Source: Delphinus delphis
Taxonomy: Eukaryota > Chordata > Mammalia > Artiodactyla > Delphinidae
Assembly: GCF_949987515.2 (NCBI RefSeq)
Contig: NC_082694.2
Location: 69,128,080 to 69,192,079 of the forward strand
DNA length: 64,000 nt
Direction: 5' to 3'
Shown here: one piece after another, positions 54,491-64,000 of the stretch
Position numbering within the stretch: position 1 is the stretch's first letter
Layout of the letters: the number at the start of each line of letters is the position of its first letter
Translations under genes and position numbers: made by a program
The notes under the pieces: generated by a model
Told to the model about the DNA's origin: nothing
Databases searched by the model: none
What the model saw: only the letters and a program-made list of their open reading frames with translations

Positions 54491-55559
54491 TCAAGCCTCA
54501 CCTCCTCCGCGAAGCTCTCCCAGGTTAACCCCATCACTTCCAACCACTCTAGCTGGCACGTCCTCCAGTTTTTTTTTTGTTTTTAGAAGTACGCACGGAG
54601 TCTCATTGTCTGAAAAAAAGAATGTTGGGCTTAGATGACTGTCACCAGAACCCTAAATTCATTCTGACGGGTATTCTGAAGCCCAGGGTATTCTGAAGGG
54701 TGCGTTTGATGGGTTTCTTGCCTGGGCTAGCTAACGACTCTCACCCTCCACCTTCCCCATCCATGCTTACTCTTTCCCCTCCTCCTACGGATCCTTCTCT
54801 TCACAGAGTGTCACAGCTTGGAGTGCACAATCCAGTCACCACCGCTTTTCATTGTACACTGGTGGCAGATGTGAGGGGCACAGAACATTGAGCATTTGAA
54901 GCTTCGACTCCAGGCTCAGCCACAGACTTTGCTGTAAGTCACTCCTTCCCCTGGGCTTTAGTTAAAATGAGGCAAGATGAAGTAATGCCCGGGAAGGTGC
55001 TACAGGTTTGGAGGTAAGGACAAGCTGACCGCAGCCTCCCTCCATGAACCTGGGGCTTGTGACCCCAGAGAAGTGGAGCGCTCTTCCTTTCGGCTGCCCC
55101 AGCCTCTAAGTGACAAAACTGCGGCTGTGTGCTCTCTCCAGTCGCCTTGTGGCGTCCTGAACCGGGGAGGGAGAGAGGATGGGGTTCCAGTCCCAGTCCT
55201 TTATTCACTGGTCGCATGACCCCGGACACTTCTTCCTCTGGGACTGTTACTCGTCCGAAAAATAGGGATAATAATGGATTGAAGGAGAGCTGGAAGCTTT
55301 TTGTCCGCCCCATGTCTCTATAAAAATAAATAATAATGAGCGGTACAGTGCTTGGCAGCAGACTTGGCTCGCGAATTCCGACCCCACATCCTCCACAGAG
55401 GGGTTTCTGGCCAGAGTCCCTGGAGTTCTCCCGGATTTGTCACACTGCTTACCCCACATTCTCTTTCTGGTTCTCTCCTCCACACCTGTTTCTGCCTTCG
55501 TGTGGGGAGGCTGGGGCCACGAGGTGACGGGTGGTGAGGAGAGGGGGTGGGATGCCCTG

Positions 55560-56860
55560 GCGCGGACCTGCACGAGGCGGTGTCCCTTGGTTGAAGATTG
55601 GTTGGAAGGTCCCTAGGCTTGAGGAGCTCGGCTGGAAACTGGTAGGCAGGGCTTAGGTAGGGGCGGGGCTGGTCTGCCTAGGGGTGGGCTATGGAGATTA
55701 GGCGTTCTCTAGAACCCGGCGGGGGCGCAGAGAGCTCCCACCGCCCCACCTGGCTCCGGCACCGGGAAATAGGGCTATGCCTACGGGGACGGGGCTCCGG
55801 GTGCGGGGCTTCGGCGTTGGGGGAGAGGCTGGGGAGCCTGGAGGCGGGGCTTGGGGAGCTCGCCCCACGCGGGGCGGGGCTCCAGCAGCCGCGGGATCTG
55901 CAGTTCGGACTGCCGGCGCCACAGTCGCCGCAGTTCCCTTCACTGTGGTGGCCCCGAGGCCCTGCGGGGAGTCTAGGGGTCGACTGGCCGCTCGGACTTG
56001 GCGCGGGGTTGGCCACGCCTCTCCCTACCTCGGTGCGGCCTAGACGGTCGGGGCCGCGGGGAAATGGAGCCCTCTCCCGCCACGGGGGGCTCTGAGACCA
56101 CTCGCCTGGTGAGCCCCCGAGACCGCGGCGGCGCTGGTGGCGGCCTGCGTTTGAAGAGGTAGGATTGACCTGGGTCGGCCCTCGGCTGGGGGGGTGCGCC
56201 ACCCTTCCGCCTTCCGTCCACTTCGTTGTCTCTCTCGGCCAGCCGGCCCAGCGCACCGCGACCCCCTCGGCTTTGTGGCGCTGCGTTCTGTCCCCTCCGG
56301 CCCGCCCAGCCAGCCCCGACCCCCGCCGCTCAACAGCCCGACATGCCTCCTCCTGGCTACCTTCTTTCTCCCGGTCCCGGGAAACTGCTCCTCGGCCCGC
56401 CCCCCAAGCTTCCCGACCCCTCCGCCGCCCCCGCCGCGTCAGACTTCCCCGCGAGCGACTGCCCCTCCGTCTGGCCGGAGTCCGCGCCAGGTGCCCCGAT
56501 GTACGCATTGCTCCGGGGTCGTAGGAGCCCCTCGCCGCCCAGGCCCCCGGCCCTACCCTCCGCGCTCCCGGGCTCGGGGCGTCCCCTCCAGAGTGGCCAG
56601 CTGTGGGCACCCGGGCCGACGATGGGCCCGGGCTCCGCAGCGGGTCTTCCGGACTCCTGTGGGGCGGGCGGCCGCTGGGAAGCGAGGGGGCGGTAAGGAA
56701 GGAGCAGGTGCGGTCTGGGCGGCGGGGGTATTCCCGGCTACGCACAGACGGGGCCGGGGGCGGCGAGGTGTGAAATGAGGCTCTCGGAGCGGTCGGGACA
56801 GCGGGCCGGGGGCGGCCGGAGAACCGCCTCCGCGTCCCGCCGGCCTCCCGCGCCCGGCGC
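55560..56860 (+). promoter_or_regulatory. SLC30A3: SLC30A3 CpG-island promoter and first exon
   Basis: Strong CpG island surrounding the SLC30A3 start codon at 56064, with several GGGGCGGGG-type Sp1 boxes (for example near 55658-55668 and 55871-55880). It has no obvious TATA box. The 5' UTR is expected within the few hundred bases before 56064. Confidence 0.7.
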
Positions 56861-59800
56861 CCGCCGACTGCCTTGTCCCTCCGAGCGGCCGCGCCAGGCC
56901 CTCCCTGGCCACCTCCGCTGGCCATTTTGTCTGTTTGCCCACCGTTCGTTTATCTCGGGAATTTGACAGGGTCTCCGGCTTTTTCTCTTCCCTCATCTCT
57001 CCCTATGTTTCCTTTTCCCTCCCAACCCCTCTCCCTTTGTCTCGGGTGTGGTGCCTCTGTGGGTTTCTCGCTCTTTCCCTGGATGGGGGCTGTAAACCTG
57101 GGTGGATGGGGGAGTGGATGAGCAGAAGGGAGGGAAGACTTCCGTCGGAATCTCTCCCGCGGAGGACTGCAGACGGGGGCAGCTGTGGCCCTGGCATCTC
57201 TTAATGTACCTTTCGACTCTGCTTCAGGCCAGTCTCCCTTCTACCCTACTCAGTATTATTTGTTGTTTGTTGGGGGTTTCAGAGGACCAGGGAGAGCAAG
57301 TTGTCTTTCCTTCTCTGCACACAGCAGGTAGCTCCCCGCACCCCTACACACCAAAAATGAGGCTTCTTTAGTGCCCAGTTAATGCAAAACAAAAGGGAGC
57401 AGCCTGTTGATGGGTGACTACCTTGATGCCTGGCCGCGCTGTGTCTTACAGGGCCAGGAAAGGCATCTTGCCCACTTCCTCAAAGCCACTCACCCTCTGT
57501 TTACTCTTCAGACCCGCCTCTCTGACTCCCAGCTTGTTTTCATTCTCATATGACCATTAGTCACCAAATCCTGCAGTATTTTCTGGAAGAGGCTCTTCCC
57601 TACCTGCCTGCCTGTCTCTAAGATTCTGCGCAGGGAGCCTCTGGCCTTGTCTGTACTGGACCCCTCCATCTCCTCTCTTCTCTTCCTCCCAGACTAGTCC
57701 ATCGTCAAGGTCATCCATCTCACAGATCAGGAAAGATTAAATCAATCAGTGTATCTCCCTTTATGTTACTTTGAGCCCATCACTTTCCTCCTCAGCCCTT
57801 CCCCTGGTTCCTCACACTTAAGCTCCAAGCTGCATATCTTGTCATTGTCATTCCATGTGTCTGGAGCTCCTTTCTCTACCTAGGTCTTCTCTTAAACATC
57901 TCCTCCTCTGTGAAGGTCTCCTCATCCCCTTTAGAGTTGGTCAGTCCTTCCCCTGTGCTCCAAAGTCCTTTGTTCATAACCCTCCTGGCCCCAGCTTCTC
58001 CTTGCATGGTCAGTCATTTGCGACACTTCTGTCTCTCCCACTAGATTGAGCTTCAGTACGTGTACGCTGCTTGGTAGTCTCATTGAGGAATAAGGATGGA
58101 TCTCAAAGCCACCCTCATCTCCCATCTCCTCTGGAAACACACCTGGAATCATACACACCCAGATTCTAAGTCTTGGAAGGGGATTCCAAGAAGTTAATCT
58201 ACCTGCCAGCACTTGAATTTTCCCTAGAAGCACCAAATGTGCCCCCATCTCCCTCACAGCTGAATTCGCCCATTGGGCAGAGCTGTCCTCAGCCAGAAGG
58301 CCCCAGGCGCCCTTCCCCACTTTACTGCTGTGATCACATTTCTATCTGGAGCCTTCATTTTCTCTCAAGGGTATTCTTATGACACCTCCACGAGTATTTC
58401 TAGAACTGTACTTTTCTATTTAGGTCCTTTATGCTGTGGAAGGTTCTCTTCTCCCTGGGGTTCAGGTTGGGTAGTAATGGGGGTGAGAATTAAGCCAGAA
58501 GGGACTGAAAACTCTGTTAGCCTGAGCTCAGCCTGTGGCATCCCCAGGTGAGGCCTCCAGCCCCATTCATTTGTCCAGGGAGGCTTACTGCACTGTGCAG
58601 TTAAAGTGGCCTCTGCTGGGTGCTTATGGTCACACTGAGGTCCAGCTAACATGTGGCAGACTCCAAACCCAGCACTCCTCCTGCCACCAATCCCAGCCAC
58701 ATCAGTCTGCGCTCTCTCCTCCCCATGACAACCCAGCTCTGGAATCTGGCCATTAGCTCTCTGTGCCAGGAACTTCAGACTTTTTGGGTCCCAGCATTCT
58801 GCTCTCCTCTTAAAGGGCCACGTCTAGCTGAATGTCTTGGAGAGGGAAGGTGAAGGACCTGGGAGTGGAGGCACCGGGAGGTAGGTCCAGCAGGGAGGCA
58901 CTAAGGCCAGGACCATGTGCTGAGCCTCACCCCACACTTTCACACCACTTCCCCTTCCTATTGCCTTCGCCGGGCACGTGCACCTCCTCTTTATCAAAAT
59001 CCTTCCCATCCTTCCAGGCCCTTCTCAGGGGCCTCCTTCAGTTGTGTCCCTGATTTCCTCATTAGAGTCAGTATGTCCCTCGGAGCCCTGATAGTGCTTT
59101 AACTGCTCTAAGGCAATAGCTACCTTTTGCTACATCTCACAGTATTTAGGTACACATTTGTCTTGTTCTCCAGAGGCTCCCAGAGGTCAGAAAGGATATC
59201 CTATCCCACTTGTATTCTTCGTGGTGCCTATCATAATGAATTGATTTGGTTGAAGTTTAATCTCAGCTCAACCACCAACTAGCTGTGTGGCCTCCATAAG
59301 TCCTTTCCCCCTTTGAACCTCATACTTCTAATTCTTTAATAAGTGGTAGACCAGACGTCTCTAAGGTGCTTTCCATGTGAGCTCTGAGGTTCTATGGCTC
59401 TGTACGTGAAAGGAAAAGGGAGGCTGGAATCTGAGTTGTCCATTTAGCCCCATCTCTCCTGTGGCCCTCTGTCCACAAGGCCTTGGGAAAGGATAGAGAG
59501 GTGGGACATCTGATGAAGCCAGTCTGGGGGATCCAGGACTGGGAGTGAGAAGCAGGTTAGCCCTTGAACCAGGCCCCAGCTTGAACTGGGCTGCCTGCCT
59601 CAGTCTCTTCACAGAGCCCTCTGAGCCCCTCCCCGAGGAGCCCAAACCCGTGGAGATGTCCTTCCACCACTGCCACAGGGACCCTCTGCCACAGCCAGGT
59701 CTCACCCCTGAGAGGCTGCAGGCACAGAGGCAGCTGTGTGCCGCCTGTGCTGTGTGCTGCGTCTTCATGGCCGGGGAAGTAGTCGGTAAGTCGGAAAGCA

Positions 59801-62404
59801 GTCCCTCCAACACCATCCTCCGGACGCCTGCCTAAGCCACTTCCCACCCGGAGTCCCAGGAGTGTTCCTGGGTGGAGATGCAGAGAAGGTGGGGATGGCT
59901 GGGACAGGGGAGGTGGGTGCCCAGGACTCAGGAAGTGGGAGAGGGCGAGGGACAGCACCAAGGGAATTCAGGGCTGGCTCATCAGTATGAACTGGTCTTG
60001 TAAAAGCCCTATTTTCTTCTTATTAAAATACGTTATTGTGGGGAATTCCCTAGTGGTTAGGACTCCACGCTTTCACTGCTGAGGGCGCAGGTTCAATCCC
60101 TGGTCGGGGAACTAAGATCCCACAAGCTGCGCGGCGTGGTCAAAAAAATGTTATTGTAGAAAAACTGTGAAACTGTGAAAACTGTGAAAATGTGAATGAG
60201 TGAAAAGAAAAAAAACCCAAAAACCCACGTGTAATCCCATTACCAGAGAAAAACTGCTGTTCACATTTTGGTGTGTGTCCCCCCGTCTCTTTTCCATGCC
60301 TCTACACACACCGCATGATATTTTCTAAATGGACCAGACCATATATCGCTTTACCCTTACAGGTGGGTATTTGGCGCACAGCCTGGCCATTATGACTGAC
60401 GCAGCCCACCTGTTGGCAGATGTGGGCAGCATGATGGGCAGCCTCTTCTCCCTCTGGCTCTCTACCCGTCCAGCCACCCGCACCATGACCTTTGGCTGGC
60501 ACCGCTCAGGTAAGGCCCCTGCATGGTCTGATGACCCACCCAGTCTTGCCGGAAGGTACCTCTCAGGGTCCTGGGCAGCCCTCTGATAGCTTGTCTTCCC
60601 CTGCAGAGACTCTGGGGGCTTTGGCCTCTGTGGTCTCCCTCTGGATGGTCACTGGCATCCTCCTGTACCTGGCCTTCATCCGCCTGCTGCACAGCGACTA
60701 CCACATCGAGGGGGGTGCCATGCTGCTGACCGCCAGCGTCGCAGTCTGTGCCAATCTGCTGTACGTTCCAGTGTGGAGCAGGCACCTGTGGGATTCAGGG
60801 CGAGCGCTCCTCCTCCAGGATGGGAGAGCAGGCTCTCCTCTCCCGGACAGACTCGCAGCACGCACATGCTGTTCTCATCTCTCTGCTCTAGGGATGCCTG
60901 AGAAGGGGCTGGGGTAGAGACCTAAAATTCAGAGTCAAAAGACCTTTGTTAAAGGCCTGCTGTGTACTGGCCACCCTGCTGGGGGCTGTCATCAGCACTG
61001 TCTCATTTAAAGCTCACAACCACCCCATGAGGTAGGTAGTATCGCTTCTGGTATACAGTTAATCAGATAGACCCCAAGAGGTGACCAGGGGACTTGCCCA
61101 GGGCACATAGCTACTTTAGTAGCAGGGCCAGGATCTGAATCCACGCCTCTGGCACCACGTATTCTTGCCCCCAGGCTGCATTACTTGTCTCTCTTGGACC
61201 GTATTGTCTCTTTCCTGGGACTGGGAAAATAGGGAGAAAATAGATGGAGAGAGGGCTCCTGGGGAGGTGAGAGGAGGAGGTGTGGAAGTGGGCAGAGGAG
61301 CCTGGAAGCAGGTCACCTGGGCTGAGCTGCTCTGCTTCCCCCTCAGAATGGCCTTTGTGCTGCACCAGGCCGGGCCCCACCACAGCCACGGGTCCAGGGG
61401 GGCAGAGTATGCACCGCTGGAGGAGGGGCCTGGGGAGCCCCTGCCCCTGGGGAACACCAGCGTCCGGGCGGCCTTTGTGCACGTGCTGGGGGACCTTCTG
61501 CAGAGCCTTGGGGTGCTGGCCGCCTCCATCCTCATCTACTTCAAGGTACCATCTGTGCAAGCCTGCCCCAGCCTTCCTCCCCCAATTCCACCCCCAGCCC
61601 CTCCTTCCCTGGACCCCCACCCACCCCACTCCATCTCCCAGCTCCCCAGGACTCCTGGCCCAGGGTTATAGTCCTTTCACCCCAGCAGGGTTCTCAGGGG
61701 CCTCTCAGGTCCTGTATGTCCAGGATGCCCCTAGGTCTTCCTCTGAAAGGTCCCTGATTCCCAGGCTTAGAGCTCTCTTTCTCTACAGCCTCAGTACAAG
61801 GCAGCTGACCCCATCAGCACCTTTCTCTTCTCCATCTGTGCCCTTGGATCCACCGCTCCCACCCTCCGAGATGTTCTCCGCGTCCTCATGGAAGGTGAGT
61901 CAGACGCCACTGCTCCCCACCCCCCGGGGCCCTTTCTGACCTCACCCCAGGACTAGGCGCCTCTGTTTTCTCTGGAGAAAGTGTGGGGAGAAGGCCTATT
62001 GGTGGAAGGAGGGTTCAGGGATGGGGTAAACTGTGGGGATCAACAGGGTGAGTGGTACAGGATGGGGGAGGTGGGGTCCTGGCCTCTGGGCGGGAGTGAC
62101 CCTGGCAATAAGGCATGGTGGGTGTTGCTTGCAGGTACCCCCCGAAGTGTGGGGTTTGAACCTGTGCGGGATACCCTGTTGTCAGTGCCAGGAGTTCGGG
62201 CAACCCACGAGCTGCACCTGTGGTCCCTTACACTTACTTACCATGTTGCCTCCGCACACCTGGCGATTGGTGAGTCCACACTGACCCCAGCCAGTTACTT
62301 TCCAGAAACATTTCTCCCTTCCCGTACCACCATCCAAACATAGAAAGATGGTCTGAATTAACTGCGAATGTTTCCATCTCTCTGTCTTTTGTATCTCTCT
62401 CTCC

Positions 62405-62451
<47 letters not shown>

Positions 62452-63317
62452 GGAGGTTTCACTCTCTCTGAAGTAGTACTGGGAACCAGCAACCCTTTAA
62501 AAGGTCACTGGTACCTACAGGTCTCGTGATGGGGCACAGTTAGGTAAATTACGGCTCCTCCACTCAGTGGAGTATCATGTAACTTTTAAAAATTGATGAT
62601 TATGAAGACTGTAGGGCAACTAGGGAAAATGTTTATGATATAATGCTAAGAGAGAAAGCGGAATATAAAATTTTAGCTACATTATGGTTCAACTATTTAA
62701 AATATATATGGTGACTCACAAGCTGACAAAGAATTTTTGAGTTTCTTCCAGATGCAAGAAGCAATCAGAGACATGCAATTTGGATGCCAAAAATATTATA
62801 CTTTGTAGGATATTTGATGGTAACTCTAGAGGGACAATGAGAACAGAATATTTAACATCTGGAATGTCGTGGAAAAGCGGGTGGTATGGCTGCTGAAATA
62901 CACAGCTGTATACTGATACTCAAAGAGCAGAAGAGAATAGAAAAATGACGGTCTAGTGTGTTAGCCTAGTCGATTAGGGATGAGTCTGTCTGATCTTTTT
63001 GACAGTTTTACACTGTTCATACAATATATAGAGAAAATAAAGCTTCCCATTCAATCTTGGCTTTCATGCCATGCAAACCCCTGGGTCCCCTTCACCCATC
63101 CTTATCTGGGCCCCTGGCTGGTTCCCAATTCCCCTGGAAACCTGCTGCCTCTTATCACTCCCCCGCAGACTCCACGGCTGACTCTGAAGCCGTCCTGGCT
63201 GAAGCCACATCCCGGCTCCGCTCCCGGTTTGGATTCTCCAGCTCTACCCTGCAGGTCGAGCAGTACCAGCCTGAGATGGCCCAGTGCCTGCGCTGCAGGG
63301 AGCCCCCCCAAGCCTGA
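56064..63317 (+). CDS. SLC30A3: Zinc transporter 3 (ZnT3), vesicular Zn2+/H+ antiporter
   Basis: Loads zinc into glutamatergic synaptic vesicles (cation diffusion facilitator family). Coding exons: 56064-56158, 59604-59785, 60363-60509, 60607-60760, 61347-61545, 61789-61894, 62135-62269, 63169-63317. Together 388 aa plus TGA, the human length. The start [20 protein letters not shown] matches the family. Six membrane helices are expected. The zinc-site HxxxD motifs are intact in helix 2 (His108, Asp112 in AAHLLADV) and helix 5 (His238, Asp242 in FVHVLGDL). A His-rich loop ([10 protein letters not shown], 199-208) has one more His than remembered human. In the cytosolic tail Tyr372 is kept but residue 357 is Arg (SRLRSRF) where human has Tyr, and Ser replaces a nearby Cys. 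No disruption. The first intron is 3.4 kb and contains only L2-like fragments that I could recognise. Confidence 0.97.
56159..59603 (+). other. SLC30A3: First intron of SLC30A3
   Basis: Starts within the CpG island. L2-like sequence on the minus strand is visible around 57840-58060 and 58960-59100, with a MIR-like piece around 59250-59400. No exon or RNA gene is supported. Confidence 0.55.
60040..60149 (+). mobile_element. Short CHR-type SINE in SLC30A3 intron 2
   Basis: Head GGGAATTCCCTAGTGGTTAG and the CAATCCCTGGTCGGGGAACT segment, with a short A tail. GTTATTGT is repeated at 60032-60039 and 60150-60157. Confidence 0.9.
62397..62449. repeat. (TC)n microsatellite in SLC30A3 intron 7
   Basis: CT dinucleotide tract of about 50 bp with one or two interruptions. 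The rest of the intron (62450-63168) is AT-rich with no recognised element. Confidence 0.9.
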
Positions 63318-63618
63318 GCCACGGCCGCACCCTCACCCCACTGCCAGGCCCAGGCTCAGCCCTGGACTCTCAGCAACTGCCTCCCTGCTCACGGAGAAGG
63401 GACGGAGCTGGGTCCGTACCCTTCCTCTCTGCCCGCTTCCACCTGCCAACCCCCCAGCCCCAGTGGGCAAGACCAAAGTGTGTGTGGGGAGTGGAGCCAG
63501 GGTCAGGCTGAACAGGGAAGTCAGGGCAGTCGGGGTGTGTAGAAGTCCTGTGGTCCCTGCTCCCCGTGCTCGGGGGAGCCCCCAGCCTCCTTTCCGTGCA
63601 GTTCATTTGTCTGTGTGG

Positions 63619-63646
63619 CAGGCTGGCTGGCTGGCTGGCTGGCTGG
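63619..63646. repeat. SLC30A3: (GGCT)n tract in the SLC30A3 3' UTR
   Basis: Six consecutive GGCT-type units within the 3' UTR. Confidence 0.85.
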
Positions 63647-63787
63647 AGGATCTGCCTGTCTTTGTGCTGTTGGTGTGCCTAAGCCTGGGGGAGGTCAGCA
63701 GGGGTCCCCTCCCCATGTGGCTCTCTCTCTGTCTATGCAGGAGCCCCAAAGCCTGCACGTTGTCCGTGTGTTCTAGCCTTATGGTTT

Positions 63788-63812
63788 TGTGTGTGTGTGT
63801 GTGTGTGTGTGT
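63788..63812. repeat. SLC30A3: (GT)n microsatellite in the SLC30A3 3' UTR
   Basis: GT dinucleotide tract of about 25 bp in the 3' UTR, likely length-variable. Confidence 0.9.
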
Positions 63813-63977
63813 CTTGGTGCTGTGGCCTGTGTGTCTCTGTGCCTGTGTGGCTGTGCTATGGTCTCTATGAGTCTGCACCATCCATGTGTCTGTTTGGGGG
63901 TCTGTCTGGCCATCCCTCTGTTGGTGCTGTGCCCTCGGATCTCCCAGAGAGAGGGAGGACTCCGCCGCAGCTCTGCC

Positions 63978-63983
63978 AATAAA
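63978..63983 (+). promoter_or_regulatory. SLC30A3: SLC30A3 poly(A) signal (AATAAA)
   Basis: AATAAA 661 bp after the SLC30A3 stop, 17 bp before the end of the window. Cleavage should fall at or just beyond the window edge. Confidence 0.85.
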
Positions 63984-64000
63984 ACTTGTATCTAACTGCA

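Noticed and set aside
55678..56925. Open frame of 415 codons on the minus strand across the SLC30A3 CpG island
   Set aside because: Arg/Pro/Gly-rich, no recognisable domain, and it overlaps the SLC30A3 start exon on the other strand. Typical of stop-poor GC-rich sequence.

Overview
The window is a gene-dense piece of a mammalian nuclear genome, almost certainly from a cetacean and probably a toothed whale. Genes are split by GT-AG introns, and first exons and promoters sit in CpG islands. The most frequent recent repeats are the tRNA-derived CHR SINEs shared by cetaceans, hippos and ruminants, in both a short form (about 120-130 bp) and a long form (about 320-360 bp). One copy (30957-31168) has a body variant that I associate with dolphins. 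No prokaryotic, plasmid or phage features are present.

Six protein genes are recognisable. Left to right they are GTF3C2 (+, last 12 coding exons only), MPV17 (+), UCN (+), TRIM54 (-), DNAJC5G (-) and SLC30A3 (+). This is the human 2p23.3 gene block read in the opposite orientation, with every relative strand preserved. Spliced by eye, all six reading frames stay open. MPV17 gives 176 aa and SLC30A3 388 aa, the same lengths as the human proteins. UCN gives 126 aa, TRIM54 364 aa and DNAJC5G 175 aa.

Layout: 1-8.9 kb is GTF3C2 (a WD-repeat subunit of RNA polymerase III factor TFIIIC), with an L1 fragment and four other mobile-element copies in its introns. 8.9-11.1 kb is intergenic. 11.1-21 kb is MPV17 (mitochondrial inner membrane), including a 6.7 kb intron. 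22.4-23.5 kb is the compact urocortin gene, with a CRE and TATA promoter and one intron. 23.85-40.6 kb is TRIM54/MuRF3, a muscle RING-B-box E3 ligase, tail to tail with UCN and carrying an 11.8 kb SINE-rich first coding intron. 43.1-45.6 kb is DNAJC5G, a cysteine-string J-protein. 45.8-53.5 kb is a repeat-rich spacer. 53.6-54.5 kb is a CpG-rich block with no assigned gene. 55.6-64 kb is SLC30A3/ZnT3, the vesicular zinc transporter, complete to its poly(A) signal. The genes are neighbours by conserved synteny and do not form one pathway.

I saw no evidence of an undescribed multi-gene system. The observations most worth checking are a 41-bp tandem duplication that copies the splice acceptor of the DNAJC5G cysteine-string exon, loss of the dityrosine-forming Tyr357 in SLC30A3, an apparently extended TRIM54 C terminus ending in an 11-nt coding segment, the unassigned CpG block, and an unexplained transcript-like stretch on the minus strand near 42 kb. 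Comparisons with human proteins come from memory and were not aligned.
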